Assembly (NCBI RefSeq): GCF_037126465.1
Contig: NC_088204.1
Location: forward strand, 73,841,807 to 73,905,806
DNA length: 64,000 nucleotides
DNA from: Ornithodoros turicata
Taxonomy: Eukaryota > Arthropoda > Arachnida > Ixodida > Argasidae
Direction: 5' to 3'
The notes below the pieces were generated by a model, which saw only the letters and a list, made by a program, of their open reading frames with translations, made no database searches and was not told the origin of the DNA. The translations under genes and the position numbers were made by a program. Shown here one piece after another: positions 45,530-56,970 of the stretch. Each line of letters begins with the position of its first letter. Position 1 is the stretch's first letter.

Positions 45530-45683
45530 TGTTAAGGAAGTTGAAGCTACTGCGCACCTCGCTCGCGCACCTGATGGACAGGCACGTTATGGGCATGAGC
45601 TAGCATTCTCGTTTTCGCTTTCGGGCAGTAAAGTCTACTTGCTCCTGCTGTCTGTCGTCCTTGCCCTTCCTCAACATTAAACA
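45530..45683 (+). repeat. 3' LTR of BEL/Pao element
   Basis: 154 bp, the same sequence as the 5' LTR, followed by the target duplicate ACACC. The poly(A) site cannot be placed with confidence; ATTAAA occurs near its end. Confidence 0.96.
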
Positions 45684-46452
45684 ACACCTTTAATGAAAGG
45701 GACCCTTTTCGCACATGGAAGCTGTGTAGTGTAGACACGGAACAATTTTTTCGCCAAACTACTTTTCGGCACACATGCCGCGTTCATTTGTGTGTAAAAT
45801 TGCAGACAGTGTATAAAGCATCAGATTGTCATTGTTATGAATGACCTCACGCGCAGGTTTCCTCGAGGAATCAACATGTCTGTTACAATAGTAGTTCCTA
45901 TATTTGCGTTGTACGCTTGCGTTGTATTTGGTTTTCTGGATAACACCTCTTCCCAGTGCTGAACCAAGTGCATTGTCGCATATGTGTGCTTGCAGGGAGG
46001 AGTCTCACCGCAGCTGTTGCATGGCATTTGCGCGGCTGCATGCATGTAGTCGTTGAGAGCATGGGTTTCAGTCCAGAATTCAGATTGAACTTCGCATTTG
46101 TATTATATCTCGCCAGTTAGTCTTCTTTTCTTAGGTGGTGGTGGTTGGGGTGCTTCTGAACTATCCAGTTACTAAGCATTGAAAGTGGTAAGCTGCCTGA
46201 ACGCGGTAGACTTCCAGAAGAGCGATTACATTTTCACGGGGGGTCTACTAGTCGACTCGGCTATTCCCACCGTGTACCCCCACAATGTGGGATACGTAAG
46301 TGAGCATCAAAGTAAACCGTGCATGACAGACATGGTCAGAGTCCAATCGTGATCCTTACAATCCGCGCTTGACATTGCGCTGGCTGACGAAGAATTTTTT
46401 AAATGGTGAAACGAAATCAATACACGCATTTTTGGCAAGACCAAGCATACAG

Positions 46453-46629
46453 TTAACGCAGGATGCTCGAATTGGTGATGTGTCTCTCTGGTTGACATGG
46501 CATTTCGTGCAGTGGTACACTATGTGGTATGGTGCAGTGGTAACTGCAAAGCCACGATGTTTGAGGCTCGCGGAGGAGGAACAGATGCGCGGACGGAGTG
46601 TTGATGTCGGTTACAGAGGCACTTGTTCG
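46453..46629 (-). CDS. terminal exon candidate (unit B)
   Basis: From acceptor actcgcacgcag| the 58-codon frame reads RTSASVTDINTPSAHLFLL, REPQTSWLCSYHCTIPHS, VPLHEMPCQPERHITNSS and stops after ILR. It aligns with 28,140-28,267 and 53,790-53,917 over EPQxS...VPLHExPCQPExHxTNSS despite considerable nucleotide divergence. The conserved Cys and the stop support a real C-terminus. The function is unknown. Confidence 0.55.
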   Translation of the reverse strand, partial: RTSASVTDINTPSAHLFLLREPQTSWLCSYHCTIPHSVPLHEMPCQPERHITNSSILR

Positions 46630-47156
46630 CTGCGTGCGAGTGTGATGCTAGCGTGACCACGGCAGCGCACAATCCGAATTCCCGTGCTACACGCTGTATA
46701 CGTGGCACAGTATAAACCAGATTGCTTCCACAAGGAATCTTCCTTCCCTGCCGTTCGCGTCTAACAACCAACAACTACCATCTCTGGTAGTACAAGTACT
46801 GCTCAAGTCTACTATTGCTTCTAGCCTCGTGCTACTTGTGATTCGGCCCAACCGTCATTGTCATAAGCCACGTGCTGTTATGCGTTCATCATACGTCCTT
46901 TGTGCTATGGATGTCGGACCCTTGCTTTAGCTCATTCGGCAAATTGACTCTTCAGACAAATCATACTAGTGCTGGTAAACTGATTCCTGAATCCTCCCGT
47001 ATTAGATAACCAGGGATATCGGGTGCGTCTCCGACGCTTATCAACATTCTTCATCCCTTTCCCTTGGTCTATCTTGCCTCACATACTCCAAGGCGCTGCT
47101 GAATCCACGTCAACAGTCACCTCAGTACTATGGAAAGACAACATGATAATAGTTAC

Positions 47157-47303
47157 ATGGTTCTGGAATGTGTGCTTCCTATGCGTGCACAAGCCATTTC
47201 TAGGCTGTGGTGCTGTAGGCTGTGCTTCCCATCGTCAACGTGGTAGAGGTAGGTGCCGTTGTTCAAGTAGTAGTCGCTGAAATCATTGGTTATCTCCTCC
47301 TTC
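47157..47303 (-). CDS. exon candidate, best-preserved cassette (unit B)
   Basis: It is 147 bp, from acceptor tatacgcag| to donor AT|GTAACT, with one leading base, 48 codons and two trailing bases. It reads KEEITNDFSDYYLNNGTYLY, HVDDGKHSLQHHSLEMACA and RIGSTHSRT-M. Only this frame is open, and codons are C-ending. The head EEIT aligns with EELT of its decayed homologue at 28,544. It shows the cassette pattern in clean form: a short ELTT-like head and an Asp/Asn/Tyr-rich body. Confidence 0.55.
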
Positions 47304-47364
47304 CTGCGTATAAGTGTTATAAAGCAGAGCACAATGTGGAAGCACATAGTCACAGATCACTTAC

Positions 47365-47487
47365 ATTGCTCTGGAGTTGCAGTCGTCTTTGTGACCGCCG
47401 TGGTGGGTCGCCGTGGTGGAGTGTTTGTAGTGGCCGTTGTTGAAATAGTAGCCGTATTCGTTGTCGTTGGTTCAGTAATTAGTTCAG
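47365..47487 (-). CDS. Thr/Pro-rich exon-like cassette (unit B)
   Basis: The frame ELITEPTTTNTATISTTATT, then NTPPRRPTTAVTKTTATPEQ is open to donor CAAT|GTAAGT. It is mucin-like. Another frame gives TNDNEYGYYFNNGHYKHS and THHGGHKDDCNSRA, and ends in the phase that fits the next exon at 47,303. The AG acceptor of its sister (gatag) is gatcg here. Confidence 0.45.
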
Positions 47488-48738
47488 CGATCAGTACTGA
47501 ACTAGTCGTGGCGTTGGTCGCTGTGGCCGTCCCGTTGATCTAGCCGATTTCAGATTAATAGAATTGCATGAAATAAAAGAATGTACAATAAAACGGAAAG
47601 TGCACGTAGAATAAAGGAATGGAGATCATCCTCATGTGGTATAGGAAAGGATTTAGACCGTATAGAGCCAGTCTTAATGTCCTTATCGAGCGTCTATGTG
47701 GTACTGGAAACGATAAAAGCACCCAGTGCAAGGGGACAACCAAAGGGACGCGCATCGTTTTGAGAATGCATCACCAACCCGTACGCTTCATTTCAGTATA
47801 TGCATGGTACTGCTTGTGCATGCATGCATGTGCTTGCCACTGTATACTGCGTATTGTACAAGTGTAAGCAGTCCGTGATTACCACGTCCCGGTTACTGAT
47901 TCTGATGTTTATACATGTACCCTCAGGCCCTTTAGGCATTGTAGCGATTGTAGACAGGAGAGGGTGTGCGCACAGAAAACCCATAATTAACTGAGGCGAG
48001 GGATCAGGGAAGGCCAGTTCACCGATGTGCAATGTAAAAACGGTTGATGAAATGATCAGTAGATCAACATTGAGAAACAAGTAGAGAAACATTGGGAATC
48101 ATTTGATTGAAAGTTCAAGCAAGCATTGCGCGTAACGACACTGTGGATTCCACAGTGTGGAGCGAGCGGCTATGCAAGCCAGATGTGACTGAATAGAAAA
48201 GCTTTTGCATGCGCACAGGTAGACGATTAAGCAATCAATGATATAATGTTCGATAACGATCCCATTGTCACGATCAGTTTCCATGTCTCGTTATGTCTCA
48301 TGTTATTCGTTAATTTTTATCGATGTGTATTCGAAAGCCCATAGTCCACAGCCCGTCCATATCCAGTAATGGCGTGTTGGCGCCAGTAATGTGGCACATT
48401 GGGGGACCCAATGGGGAGGGTGTATGACGAGCACTCCTCAACGTTACGTCACGCATTGTTTTCCCCCTCTCCCCTATGCCTGCATAGCATTGGCTACAGA
48501 ATTGACTGCATATAAGGGTACTTGTTGTAACGGTACAAGCTCTAAGCACTTTGACCTGGCGGCACCAAGAAACACATTACCATAGGGGATCATGGTCTCT
48601 GATCGCCTTCATTGCAAGAATTTTTACGGTTCGTTTTACGTCCGAGTGTCGGCGATGATCTATTCACTTCCAGGAAGTGACCGCCCGCGCTAGTGCCCAT
48701 AAGGCACTGACGATACGACATTGCCTGTGATGACTTAC

Positions 48739-48810
48739 ATGGTTCGGGCTGTCGAGGGGCTGTTGCCATTGCAGTATCGCAGTGCAGTGCGCAATGACGT
48801 CTGCTGTCGT
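48739..48810 (-). CDS. short exon candidate, RYCNGNSPSTART
   Basis: It is 72 bp, from acceptor ctgaaaacag| to donor CAT|GTAAGT, with one leading and two trailing bases. It reads RQQTSLRTALRYCNGNSP, then START-M. YCNGNS resembles the NYCNGDS heads at 52.7-53.0 kb. Confidence 0.4.
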
Positions 48811-49146
48811 CTGTTTTCAGGCGCAGTTCTGGATGAAATGCCGCACAGTCACAAAGGCACATCATATGTAGCAAGAAGAACGACACATCCAACATGAGCC
48901 TGAAGGCATACCAGACGTGCCGTCGTTGTTGTGATTAGTTCCATCTCGAAGTTGAACAGCAACGTCCTTCTTGTTGACATCACTCGTAGAAAGTTCTGTC
49001 CGTTGCACTGATCCTTGTGGTAGTACTGCTGGAACGCTCCAAGATTCCGTCATATTGACCCTATTCTATTGGCACAAAATTGCGTAGGATACAGCGATGT
49101 ACAGAACACCAAGGTTAGAAGTGAAAAGTGCTACTTACAATTGCAC

Positions 49147-49253
49147 TCATCTAGGATGCCACACGTCCAGGTTGCCAGTGCCGTAGTTCTGGTTGTCGTC
49201 ATAGTCCGTGGGGTGCACGTAAGTATTGCAATGTTTGTAGTAGTTCCGCAGTC
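49147..49253 (-). CDS. exon candidate, NYYKHCNTYV...NYGTGNLDVW
   Basis: From acceptor cgtgccttcag| one frame reads LRNYYKHCNTYVHPTDYDD, then NQNYGTGNLDVWHPR and a stop. A Thr-rich frame (DCGTTTN, MTTTRTTALATWTCGILDEC) stays open to a good donor TT|GTAAGT a few bases further. The first looks more protein-like and could be a terminal exon; the second would be internal. Confidence 0.45.
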
Positions 49254-49849
49254 CTGAAGGCACGTTAAACTCCGCTACGCGAAGGAAGGCTAATACAATA
49301 ATCCAAGAAGGCTGGTTACCAACTTGCATTGGTGTGGTTGTGGTTCTGGTCGCTGCTGTGGCGCTGCACCTGACATCGCGGAAGTAGCAGTCCTGTAGGT
49401 AAAAGGAGCAGTGTACTGGCTACTAAAGGTACTGAATACCTAAAACCCACTGTTCTTTTGTACTCATGCATCGCATTCTAATTGCCTTGCACAGGCCACT
49501 CGTCCGTTCGACGTTACACCACGACGTTACAGTTCAGAATGCAGGACATGTCTTATTGCATCAACAAGTCCGGCAAGACGTAAACGTGCGTCACATCACT
49601 GTATTTTATTTACAATGAACCTTTTTGGATATTATGCAGTGTCACTTTTATAGTACCAGGTTCCGTCGACGACACCGCGGTATATTCTCAGAACCGGACC
49701 CGCACACTACTTGACTGCAGTGCAACTTCAACGGCGCACAGTGAGTAGGTGAGTAGGTTACGCATCATAAAGCGTCGCTGCACGAGTGCTGCATATAATT
49801 GCAGGGACTACGTTCTTGGTCAGTACAATGTGGGATACCTTACATGTTT

Positions 49850-50005
49850 TTATTCCGTGTGCGAACAGCAGGAAGGAGTGGTGGACAGAGGGGTCCTGGG
49901 CCGACTTCAGGGGCAACTTCAGGAAAAGCTTCAGAGAGCACAGCCGGTGACAGGATTCGAACCCAGTCTCGGCGTGGAAAGCGGCCACCCCAAGCACTAT
50001 ATGCC
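49850..50005 (-). repeat. tRNA-derived SINE copy
   Basis: It shares tttattccgtgt, aggaaggagtgg, ccgacttcagggg and aggattcgaaccc, in order, with 1-260. The B box is on the minus strand. Confidence 0.65.
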
Positions 50006-50049
50006 ACGGGAGCTGGTGCCGGGTGACGGACGCAGCAGTGATTAATGCC

Positions 50050-51450
50050 GTCGTCGCGCTTCTTTTGCCAGTGCTGCCCTAGGCGCTGTGGTTGTTGCAG
50101 TAGTCCGTTAGTCTAACAGAACACGTTGCATGTCTGCGAATGGTTCACAATTGGGAGGTCAACACATCGTAGCGCAAAATCGCTGGCACTGTCAAACATT
50201 TCTCATAATGGTATAAAGGCGGTAGAAAGTACAAAGGCGGTAGTATAAAGGCGGTGGGTGGCACGAACTTTGCGGGCCGCGGATAGTTCCTCACCGGACA
50301 ATTGCTCACAAAAAAAATGAGACCGTATAATTGCTCACCACGGAACCGGACAATTACTCACCGCGTCTTTCACCGGATCCTAAGTCACGTTTATGGCGAG
50401 ACAAAGCGTCTCACTTCCCTCACGCCCGCCAGTCGGATCCTCGCTGCCTCAGCCACCCGACAACACGTCCAAGTTCGTGTAAGCGAGTGCCCAATTTCGT
50501 GCACGGGACCGTTGATGTCATCGGCGCTGTGGCGTTGTAGTACCCTGAAGTATAGCGTAACGCAAGACGTTACGCGTCTGCGAGTGGAAAGAAATGTGAA
50601 CAGTCGCGAACCTCATTGGCAACGCGAAGCTCGACTGGGTTCGCGGGGTTCGAATGGTCCGGCGGGTCTTTTTTCCAACAGGTTCACGGAGGTTCGAGTT
50701 TCATAAGCGTTCGTTAAGGCACGCCACAATTGCACGCATGTATGCAAGGAGGGGATGAGTCGACTTATGCCCCGTTTCGTAATTTTTTCTACAATCTACA
50801 TAGACGTATGCACCTATGCCAAAGAAAATAAATTTAGGACCGCATTGCAATTTACTGACTCGCAGCAGGAGGGTAACAAATGTCTGTCAATGGGTCGGAC
50901 ATACAGTCAGGTCGTGCCCCTTTTCGACATTTTGCTATACGTTATGGTCATGAACTCACTTGTCAGGAGTGCTACTGGGCTACTGGGCTATCGGCAAAAC
51001 GTGTGCACCAAGCTAATTATACTGGAGCTCTAGGATAGTAAGACTCGTTTGGGAGCACGATAAGCCTGATCCTGGCGGATCCACAACGCGCAGGTGACTT
51101 CACCCTATGCCTTTCATCACTGTTCACCGTCAATTTCTCTGCACGAAAACCCTGCGCGTGCGGTGTTACCTCGAAATTTCTGCTAAGTCACGCACCCAAA
51201 CACGATGCTAACAGGACATGAACGTAGAGTAGACAGATGTTTGTTACACATTTCGCATTTGCGTTATTTGAGAAACCCAACTGCAATTAGGTACTTGGTA
51301 TTCACTTGCAGTTTTCTCGGTTATCCACTTATTGCATTGCGCACTGAGGTTCAATTAACGTTTGAGTGTTCGACGGCCAACTAAAGCAAACGCTCAGACA
51401 TATAACCAGCGGTGCACTGCGTCGACGTTCAACAGCGCACCGATAGAGTC
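50050..51450. other. no gene recognised
   Basis: Overlapping short ORFs, without family resemblance. Small local repeats (aaaggcggta near 50,215; attgctcac near 50,300) are present. Confidence 0.45.
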
Positions 51451-51849
51451 TTGCCCTTCCTTATCTGCCGAAAGTGCGCAACAATGCGAGCGGACTGAAC
51501 GCGATACATATAAACTGTACAATACAAAACACACAGGTACGGGGTACTCTAATCGACCTGAATTGCGAACAGTCTGCGTCGCGTACGTTACATTGTGCAC
51601 GATACCAAAAACGGCATAACAAAAAATTCCGACGAGGTTTCTTCAGGCATCAAAAAATCATTCGGAAGTCGCGCACGCGCAAACGTGTCGAACCTAGTTC
51701 GAAGCACTTTTTTCAGAACCTGTGATAACGAACGATTCGCGACATCGTGTCGCCATGTCGGACCGAAAAAGGTCGGTGCCACTCAATACGTAGACTGATT
51801 AGGCGTGCTAATCAGCACTGTTATCTATCAAACAGAGGTGGTCGCTTAC

Positions 51850-52068
51850 ATGTGCTTCGTAGTGGAACTGCCGCCGTATTGTCGGGTGCTTCCCCAAACA
51901 GCACAATGTACTGGAAGTCGAGTGCATTAGGGGTGGACGGTATGTGTCTTATCAATGTTCTCTAGTTCCATGAATCTGTTCAAGGCCTTTCATCTACCCG
52001 TCCACCCCTATTGCACTCGACTTTCAGTGCATTTTGCTGCTTGGGTCTGGTTCCCCCTGTAACAGCAT
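51850..52068 (-). pseudogene. cassette interrupted by a foldback MITE
   Basis: It keeps the acceptor tcttttacag| and donor CAT|GTAAGC of its neighbours, but 51,893-52,045 is a 153-bp foldback insertion, so no frame crosses it. Confidence 0.5.
51893..52045. mobile_element. 153-bp foldback MITE
   Basis: Arms of 48 bp (51,893-51,940 and 51,998-52,045) start CCCAAACAGCACAATG and CCCAAGCAGCAAAATG respectively and differ at about six positions, around a 57-nt loop. It is inserted within the cassette word gtgcttc-tggttcc that is uninterrupted at 52,610. Confidence 0.85.
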
Positions 52069-52571
52069 CTGTAAAAGAACACGAAGCCTGTCAGCGAATG
52101 GCTCACAATGGTAATGTCTTCAAATCAGTTAAAGCGTTGGTTGCGAATCATATAAACTGTACACTACGAAGCAGACAAGTACGGGGTACGCTAATCCGGA
52201 GTAAGGACAGCAGCCCAGCACTTGACGTCGACCTCAATTGCCAACAGTCTGCGTTGCGTACGTTATATTGAGCCTGATAACAAAAACGGCATAACAAAAA
52301 AACATTACAAATAAAAAATTGCAACGAGGTTTCTTCAGGCATTCAAAAATCATATTCGGAAATCGCGCATGCGCAAAAGTGTCGATCCTAGTTCGAAGCA
52401 CTTTCTTCCGAACCTGTGATAACTGGAACGATTCGCGACATCTTAAAGGCGCCACGTCGGACCGAAAAAGGTCAGTGCCACTCGAAACGTAGACATTAGG
52501 CGTAATATGATTGGCACTGTTATCTGTCAAAGTTTCTCATAATACAAGATAGTACAGAGGCGGTCGCTTAC

Positions 52572-52735
52572 ATGTGCTTTGCAGTAGAACTGCCGCCGAA
52601 TTGTCGGGTGCTTCTGGTTCCCCCTGCTCTGTGGCGTTGGCTGTCCACTGGGACGGCCTGGCCGCCGCACCAGTAATTACGGTTGTCGTCGTGGTTACCG
52701 CCACTGTCGCCGTTGCAGCAGTTAGTTCGCAGCAT
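52572..52735 (-). CDS. exon-like cassette, two open frames
   Basis: It is 164 bp, from acceptor tgttcttttacag| to donor CAT|GTAAGC. One frame reads MLRTNCCNGDSGGNHDDN, RNYWCGGQAVPVDSQRH, then RQFGGSSTAKH. The other reads CCELTAATATVAVTTTT and SQWTANATEQGEPEAPDN. The splice sites are among the best in the window, but the frame cannot be fixed from this copy. Confidence 0.45.
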
Positions 52736-52891
52736 CTGTAAAAGAACACGAAGTCTGTCAGCGAATGGCTCACAATGTCTCCAAAGCAGTTAATGCATCG
52801 TAGACACATAGCAAGGAAGCTTATCTAGACTAATATGACTTATCTGTCGAACTTTCTCATAGTACCAGAGAGTACAGAGGCCGGAACTTAC

Positions 52892-53019
52892 GCGATCGTT
52901 TTAGTAGTACTGCCGCCGTATTGTGGGGTGGCCGACGCCGCAATAATTGTGGCTGTCGTCGTGGTTGTTATCGTAGTGGTGGCGCCACTGTCGCCGTTGC
53001 AGTAGTTAGTTCGCAGCAT
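52892..53019 (-). CDS. exon-like cassette, one open frame
   Basis: It has acceptor gttcttttacag| and donor GC|GTAAGT. It reads MLRTNYCNGDSGATTTIT, then TATIIAASATPQYGGSTT. The ELTT frame has a stop. It lies directly upstream, on the minus strand, of the 52.57-kb cassette. Confidence 0.4.
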
Positions 53020-53789
53020 CTGTAAAAGAACACGAAGTCTGTCAGCGAATGGTTCACAATGGTAATGTCTCCAAAGCAGTTAAAGCGTTGGTTGCGAATC
53101 AGAAACTACACTACGAAGCAGACAGGTACGGGGTACGCTAATCCGGAGTAAGGACAGCAGCCCAGCACTTGACGTAGACCTCAATTGTAAAAGAACACGA
53201 AGTCTGTCAGCGAATGGTTCACAATGTCTCCAAAGCAGTTAACGCATCGTAGGCACATAGCGCTACATACGTCGCTCTGGTCGGGATCTGTATAAGGTTT
53301 CATGATTTGGGCAGTTAGGAGCATAGTTAGTTTAGGCTATACTTTAGGGTTTAGGTGAGTTTAGTGCTATGAAAGGGTTTTAGGCTTTTCCTCCCAGTGA
53401 TGAAGCACGTACATTGTTACGCATACGGGCTCTAACATGAAGGCGACCACCGTAACTATTCTTGGTAACGTTTCAGGGCACCATAGCAATAACACCGCTG
53501 TGACACGCAGCAAGGTGACGCAGTCACTAACCTATGTAGGGAAATATGAAAATAAGCCACGCAAATACAAGTATCATCAGCGTTCGATCGCGATCATCGC
53601 AAGCCCGTTTGTAGGGCCTTTGCCAACTGCACTTCACATTGCGGATACAGGTTTCGTTAAGGCGAAAGCTAATAGTATTAGCGTAAAGGATTAGTCAGAG
53701 TGAAGTACGTTCATAAACAGTCGCAGCCTAAGTATACCGTCCAACAAAAAAGGCAAAAAAAAAGAATTCATTTTGAAAGAACAACATAA

Positions 53790-53917
53790 TTAGAAACACG
53801 GGAGACTGGAATTGGTGAAGTGTCCCTCTGGTTGACATGGGGTTTCGTGCAGCGGTACACCGCGGAAATTGCTAAGGCATGATGCCTGCGGTTCGCAGAG
53901 GGGGACCCTGGCTTTCT
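53790..53917 (-). CDS. terminal exon candidate, copy C
   Basis: Twin of 28,140-28,267, with the peptide end VPLHETPCQPEGHFTNSS, then LPCF and stop. The acceptor is atag instead of acag. In this copy a small indel upstream joins it in frame to a 5' segment (MFIRPSGLSALNVTMKNS), giving a 108-aa ORF to 54,116; in copy A the two parts are in different frames. Confidence 0.45.
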
Positions 53918-54199
53918 CTATGCGAAATAGATTGAGTTTGCAGCATGACCGCGACAGCGTAAAATCCAAGTGTAGGTGATAGGCGCTACTCTGGAAGAAT
54001 TGGCGACATAGTTTGTGGCTTCCAGGACTGTTCTTCATGGTTACGTTCAACGCGGAAAGTCCGGAAGGACGAATGAACATGAAATGAGTTTCTTCGGCTG
54101 TTCTCAACGTTACCAACTAGCCAAGATCTATGTACTAGGTCTATGGTTACTCCAGTAGTGCTCAATCCACATGCTATGGAAGAACATGACAATATTTAC

Positions 54200-54344
54200 A
54201 TGGTTCGGAATTTGTTCTCGCTACGTGGTGCGGCTACGCGGTGCTGCTGCTGCTTGACGCCGATGCATCGTTGGACGAAATTGATTCGTAGTTGTGGTTC
54301 CTGTCGTAGTCTGCATTGTAGAGTTAGCTGTCGTTAGCTCTTTC
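54200..54344 (-). pseudogene. cassette, copy C of 28,544-28,688
   Basis: The Thr-rich frame ELTTANSTMQTTTGTTTT stops as in copy A, with a few substitutions. Confidence 0.35.
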
Positions 54345-54425
54345 CTGCGTGCGAAAATTATTAGGAAATTATTTGTTTTATTAAGCGATCCGCAATGCCT
54401 AAGCACAGAAGCACCAAACACTTAC

Positions 54426-54535
54426 GCTGCTCTAGAGTTGTAGACGTCGTTGTGACCGCCGTGGTGGTGTGCCGGTTAGCACCGTTGTTGAAATAGCAGC
54501 CGTGTATGTTGTCGTTGCTTCAGTAGTTGGTTCAG
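54426..54535 (-). pseudogene. cassette, copy C of 28,770-28,879
   Basis: Same length and same frameshift as copy A, so the damage predates the A/C duplication. Confidence 0.4.
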
Positions 54536-55664
54536 CTATCAGTACTGAACCATCCACGTAGTCGAGGAGTTGGTCGTTGTGGCCGTCCTGTTAATCTATC
54601 CCACAGATTTCAAATTAATAGAATTCCATAATACGTGAGTAAAATGCATGTAATATACAGAGCATCTTCGCGTGGAATGGGATATTACACGGTAGACTGC
54701 CTCACTCACTATCCTTATCTCGAAGGTCATGGCGTTCGACATTGATGGTAGTGGTACTACACTAGAGGACATCCTCATTACTGATCTTTATTTGTTCGCG
54801 TACCGTCAGGGTCGCTAAGGACTGCAGAGAAGTGGGTGCAGAAGGCAAACAAACCTCAAGAAACTAGTGGGAAATAACGTACTTGTGCTCTCCTGTGCTG
54901 TGTCACACAGAGCGCCCATAATTCAGTGAGGTGAGGGAGCGGGCAGATGAAATAACGAACGATAAGAACGATCAGAGGAACTTCTTCCTTGTTAGAAGGA
55001 TGTGATGTTGGGGGGGGGGGGGGTACTTTGGGGTAAGAAATTTGGGGAACTGCATGCGCAGGCAAGAAGTGCCGATGAAGGTTGCTTCTGATGGCAAACG
55101 TGTAGGCAATGCTTATTCCCGAGTATGAAGCGAACGGCTGTGCATTGCACCGATAACATTCCCCAATGCAGAATCGAATAACAAAGGTCACATGTAAATT
55201 AGTAAGAAAAAAAATCACTATCTTGTACACGCACAGGCAGGCGATTAACCACCCAATGGAAAATATAATGTAGTAGTATTGTGTATAATGTAGTGTAACT
55301 AGTATTCTGCGAATTCGGTAAAGTGGAGCAAAATTAGATGCGCTGGAGAACCTATGAACTACCTAGCTAGGTTCGTAGAAAGAGCTCTCAAAGCTATTAA
55401 CAATTTTATATAAGGACGTGCATTGGGCATAACGCAAGAATACTTGATTTAGAAGGGCATAGTCAGCGTTGTTCACACTTTCTGCACCAACTCGTACCAA
55501 CGTCCTACGACGAACTTTGAGACGGTGTCTCCATGTTCTCGCGCAACAACTCAGCAGCTCCAGCCCAAACAACCTTACGTGAGCTCAATTCACCAGAGCA
55601 ACAGAGAGCAACATTCGCAGGAAGAACAATTGTTTCTCAATTCACAACCAACAATTCCCAACTC

Positions 55665-56360
55665 CTGAAAAACACCCTTATGGGTGTAAATTGCTTGTCC
55701 TATAACTCACACCACTTTTTACACCGTATGGTCTGGAACACCCTCTTTAGAGGGTGTATTCTGTGTAAAACACCCTTTGAAGGGGTGCTTTTCCTTGAAA
55801 ATGCCTTGAAAATGCCTTGAAAACACTCTGGTGTAAGCTCCCGCGGCAGCATGCCGAGCCATGCAGTCCGACGTTTTTGCTTGTATGTACGTTTTTGCAG
55901 TTCGTTGGAGTACGTTCGCTAAGCTTAGTGCGGCAAAACGGTGACGGATATGCGTCTTTGCAATTAACACGTACGCCTGTGACGAGTCAAAGATATCAGC
56001 GAGCTTCCTGACATCCCTCCCTGTCAAATATTGTGTTTTCAACTCTCAAGCTATCGTCTACAATGTGATTACCTAATGAGCGGAGCTGTCAAGCCAATGT
56101 AATTTTTCTCTCACGAATGAAAACACCAGTTTTCAACACCAGTGTAGAAAGGGTGTATATAAGGTAAACACTTTTCGACACCAAGTGTTACTCGAAGGGT
56201 GTAAAGACAGGTGTAAACGCACAAAAACACCCTTTTTGATACAGCGCTTGGTGAAATAAAGAGTATTTTCTCATACACCTTTTTTAGCACCCTTTTTGGG
56301 GTCTTTTTACACTTTTGACACTTTTTTTTACTCAGAAAGGGTGTTTTTGAATTTACTGTG
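55665..56360. mobile_element. ACACCCTT-rich element, right end intact
   Basis: Copy C of 29,967-30,895. It keeps the right terminus (ttttgaatttactgtg then TA) that copy A lost, and lacks the left tip that A kept. Together they show matching inverted termini. Immediately outside lies taatacccctgttacacgg, like one tip of the MITE at 62,249. Confidence 0.6.
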
Positions 56361-56970
56361 TAATACCCCTGTTACACGGACTAATTTAGTGTTTCGTGAT
56401 GTACACTCCTCACAAGAGCATACTTTCACTACGTGCTTGGTACACGACTGACGCTTGGTGTCACTGAGCCGTGATGACGAGCGAATATTTACTCGCGCGC
56501 CAGAATACCTCCCTATTTCTTTGATTTAGAAACACTCCCTGCGTATGTTCTAAAACAAAAATGGCCGCTGAAAGGTCGAGAGACTGCGAAGTTCATACAG
56601 GCTCTTAACAATGTCATTGTCCTAAAATCAAACAAACACGCTCAAATACTTGCTTAATGTGCCGGGGCCCGTACGTGTATCTCGAGGCCTGCCGTCGAGG
56701 CCCTCTCGGTCCGCCGAAGATGGGAGAGTGATGGGGGTTTGGGGAACTGACCAAGTGGTTAGTGCACTTTCAGTAGTCTGCAAGTCTCACTCTGTCATTC
56801 AATTCTCAACTGTCTGTCTGACAGTGGTCTGACAATGTAGCGAGCGATCGATGTGTGTGTCTTGCTATGAAAGCGTCAGTAGCGTTTGTTCCTGGCATGT
56901 TTCGAACATACGTCTCCATTGTCTCCTTAGCTAGACTAATTATAATGACTTACCTCTGTATATAACGTGC

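Larger units (their letters stand above)
40055..45683 (+). mobile_element. BEL/Pao LTR retrotransposon, apparently intact
   Basis: The 5,629-bp element is bounded by 154-bp LTRs (TG...CA) and a perfect 5-bp target duplication ACACC at 40,050-40,054 and 45,684-45,688. It has a primer-binding site, one uninterrupted polyprotein ORF and a polypurine tract. The order gag, protease, RT, RNase H, integrase with the DUF1759/DUF1758/Peptidase_A17-like blocks identifies the BEL/Pao superfamily. No envelope ORF follows integrase. I read the two LTRs as identical, so insertion was recent and the copy may be able to transpose. Confidence 0.97.
45900..48260. repeat. diverged third copy (unit B) of the 27.7-29.7 kb region
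   Basis: Words such as gagcgattaca, ttcacgg, ctctggttgacatgg, tttcgtgcag, ttcagc-atcagtactgaac and ataatgttcgata occur in the same order as in copies A and C, with far more divergence. It is therefore an older duplicate that keeps the most open cassettes. Confidence 0.8.
51470..52570. repeat. two tandem ~0.67-kb units
   Basis: The block 51,490-51,870 (tataaactgtaca, acggggta, ggtttcttcaggcat, agttcgaagcac, ggaccgaaaaaggtc, ggtcgcttacatgtgc) repeats in order at 52,150-52,590. A partial third start is at 53,090-53,190. Each unit ends in a cassette (51,850, 52,572, 52,892). Confidence 0.85.
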
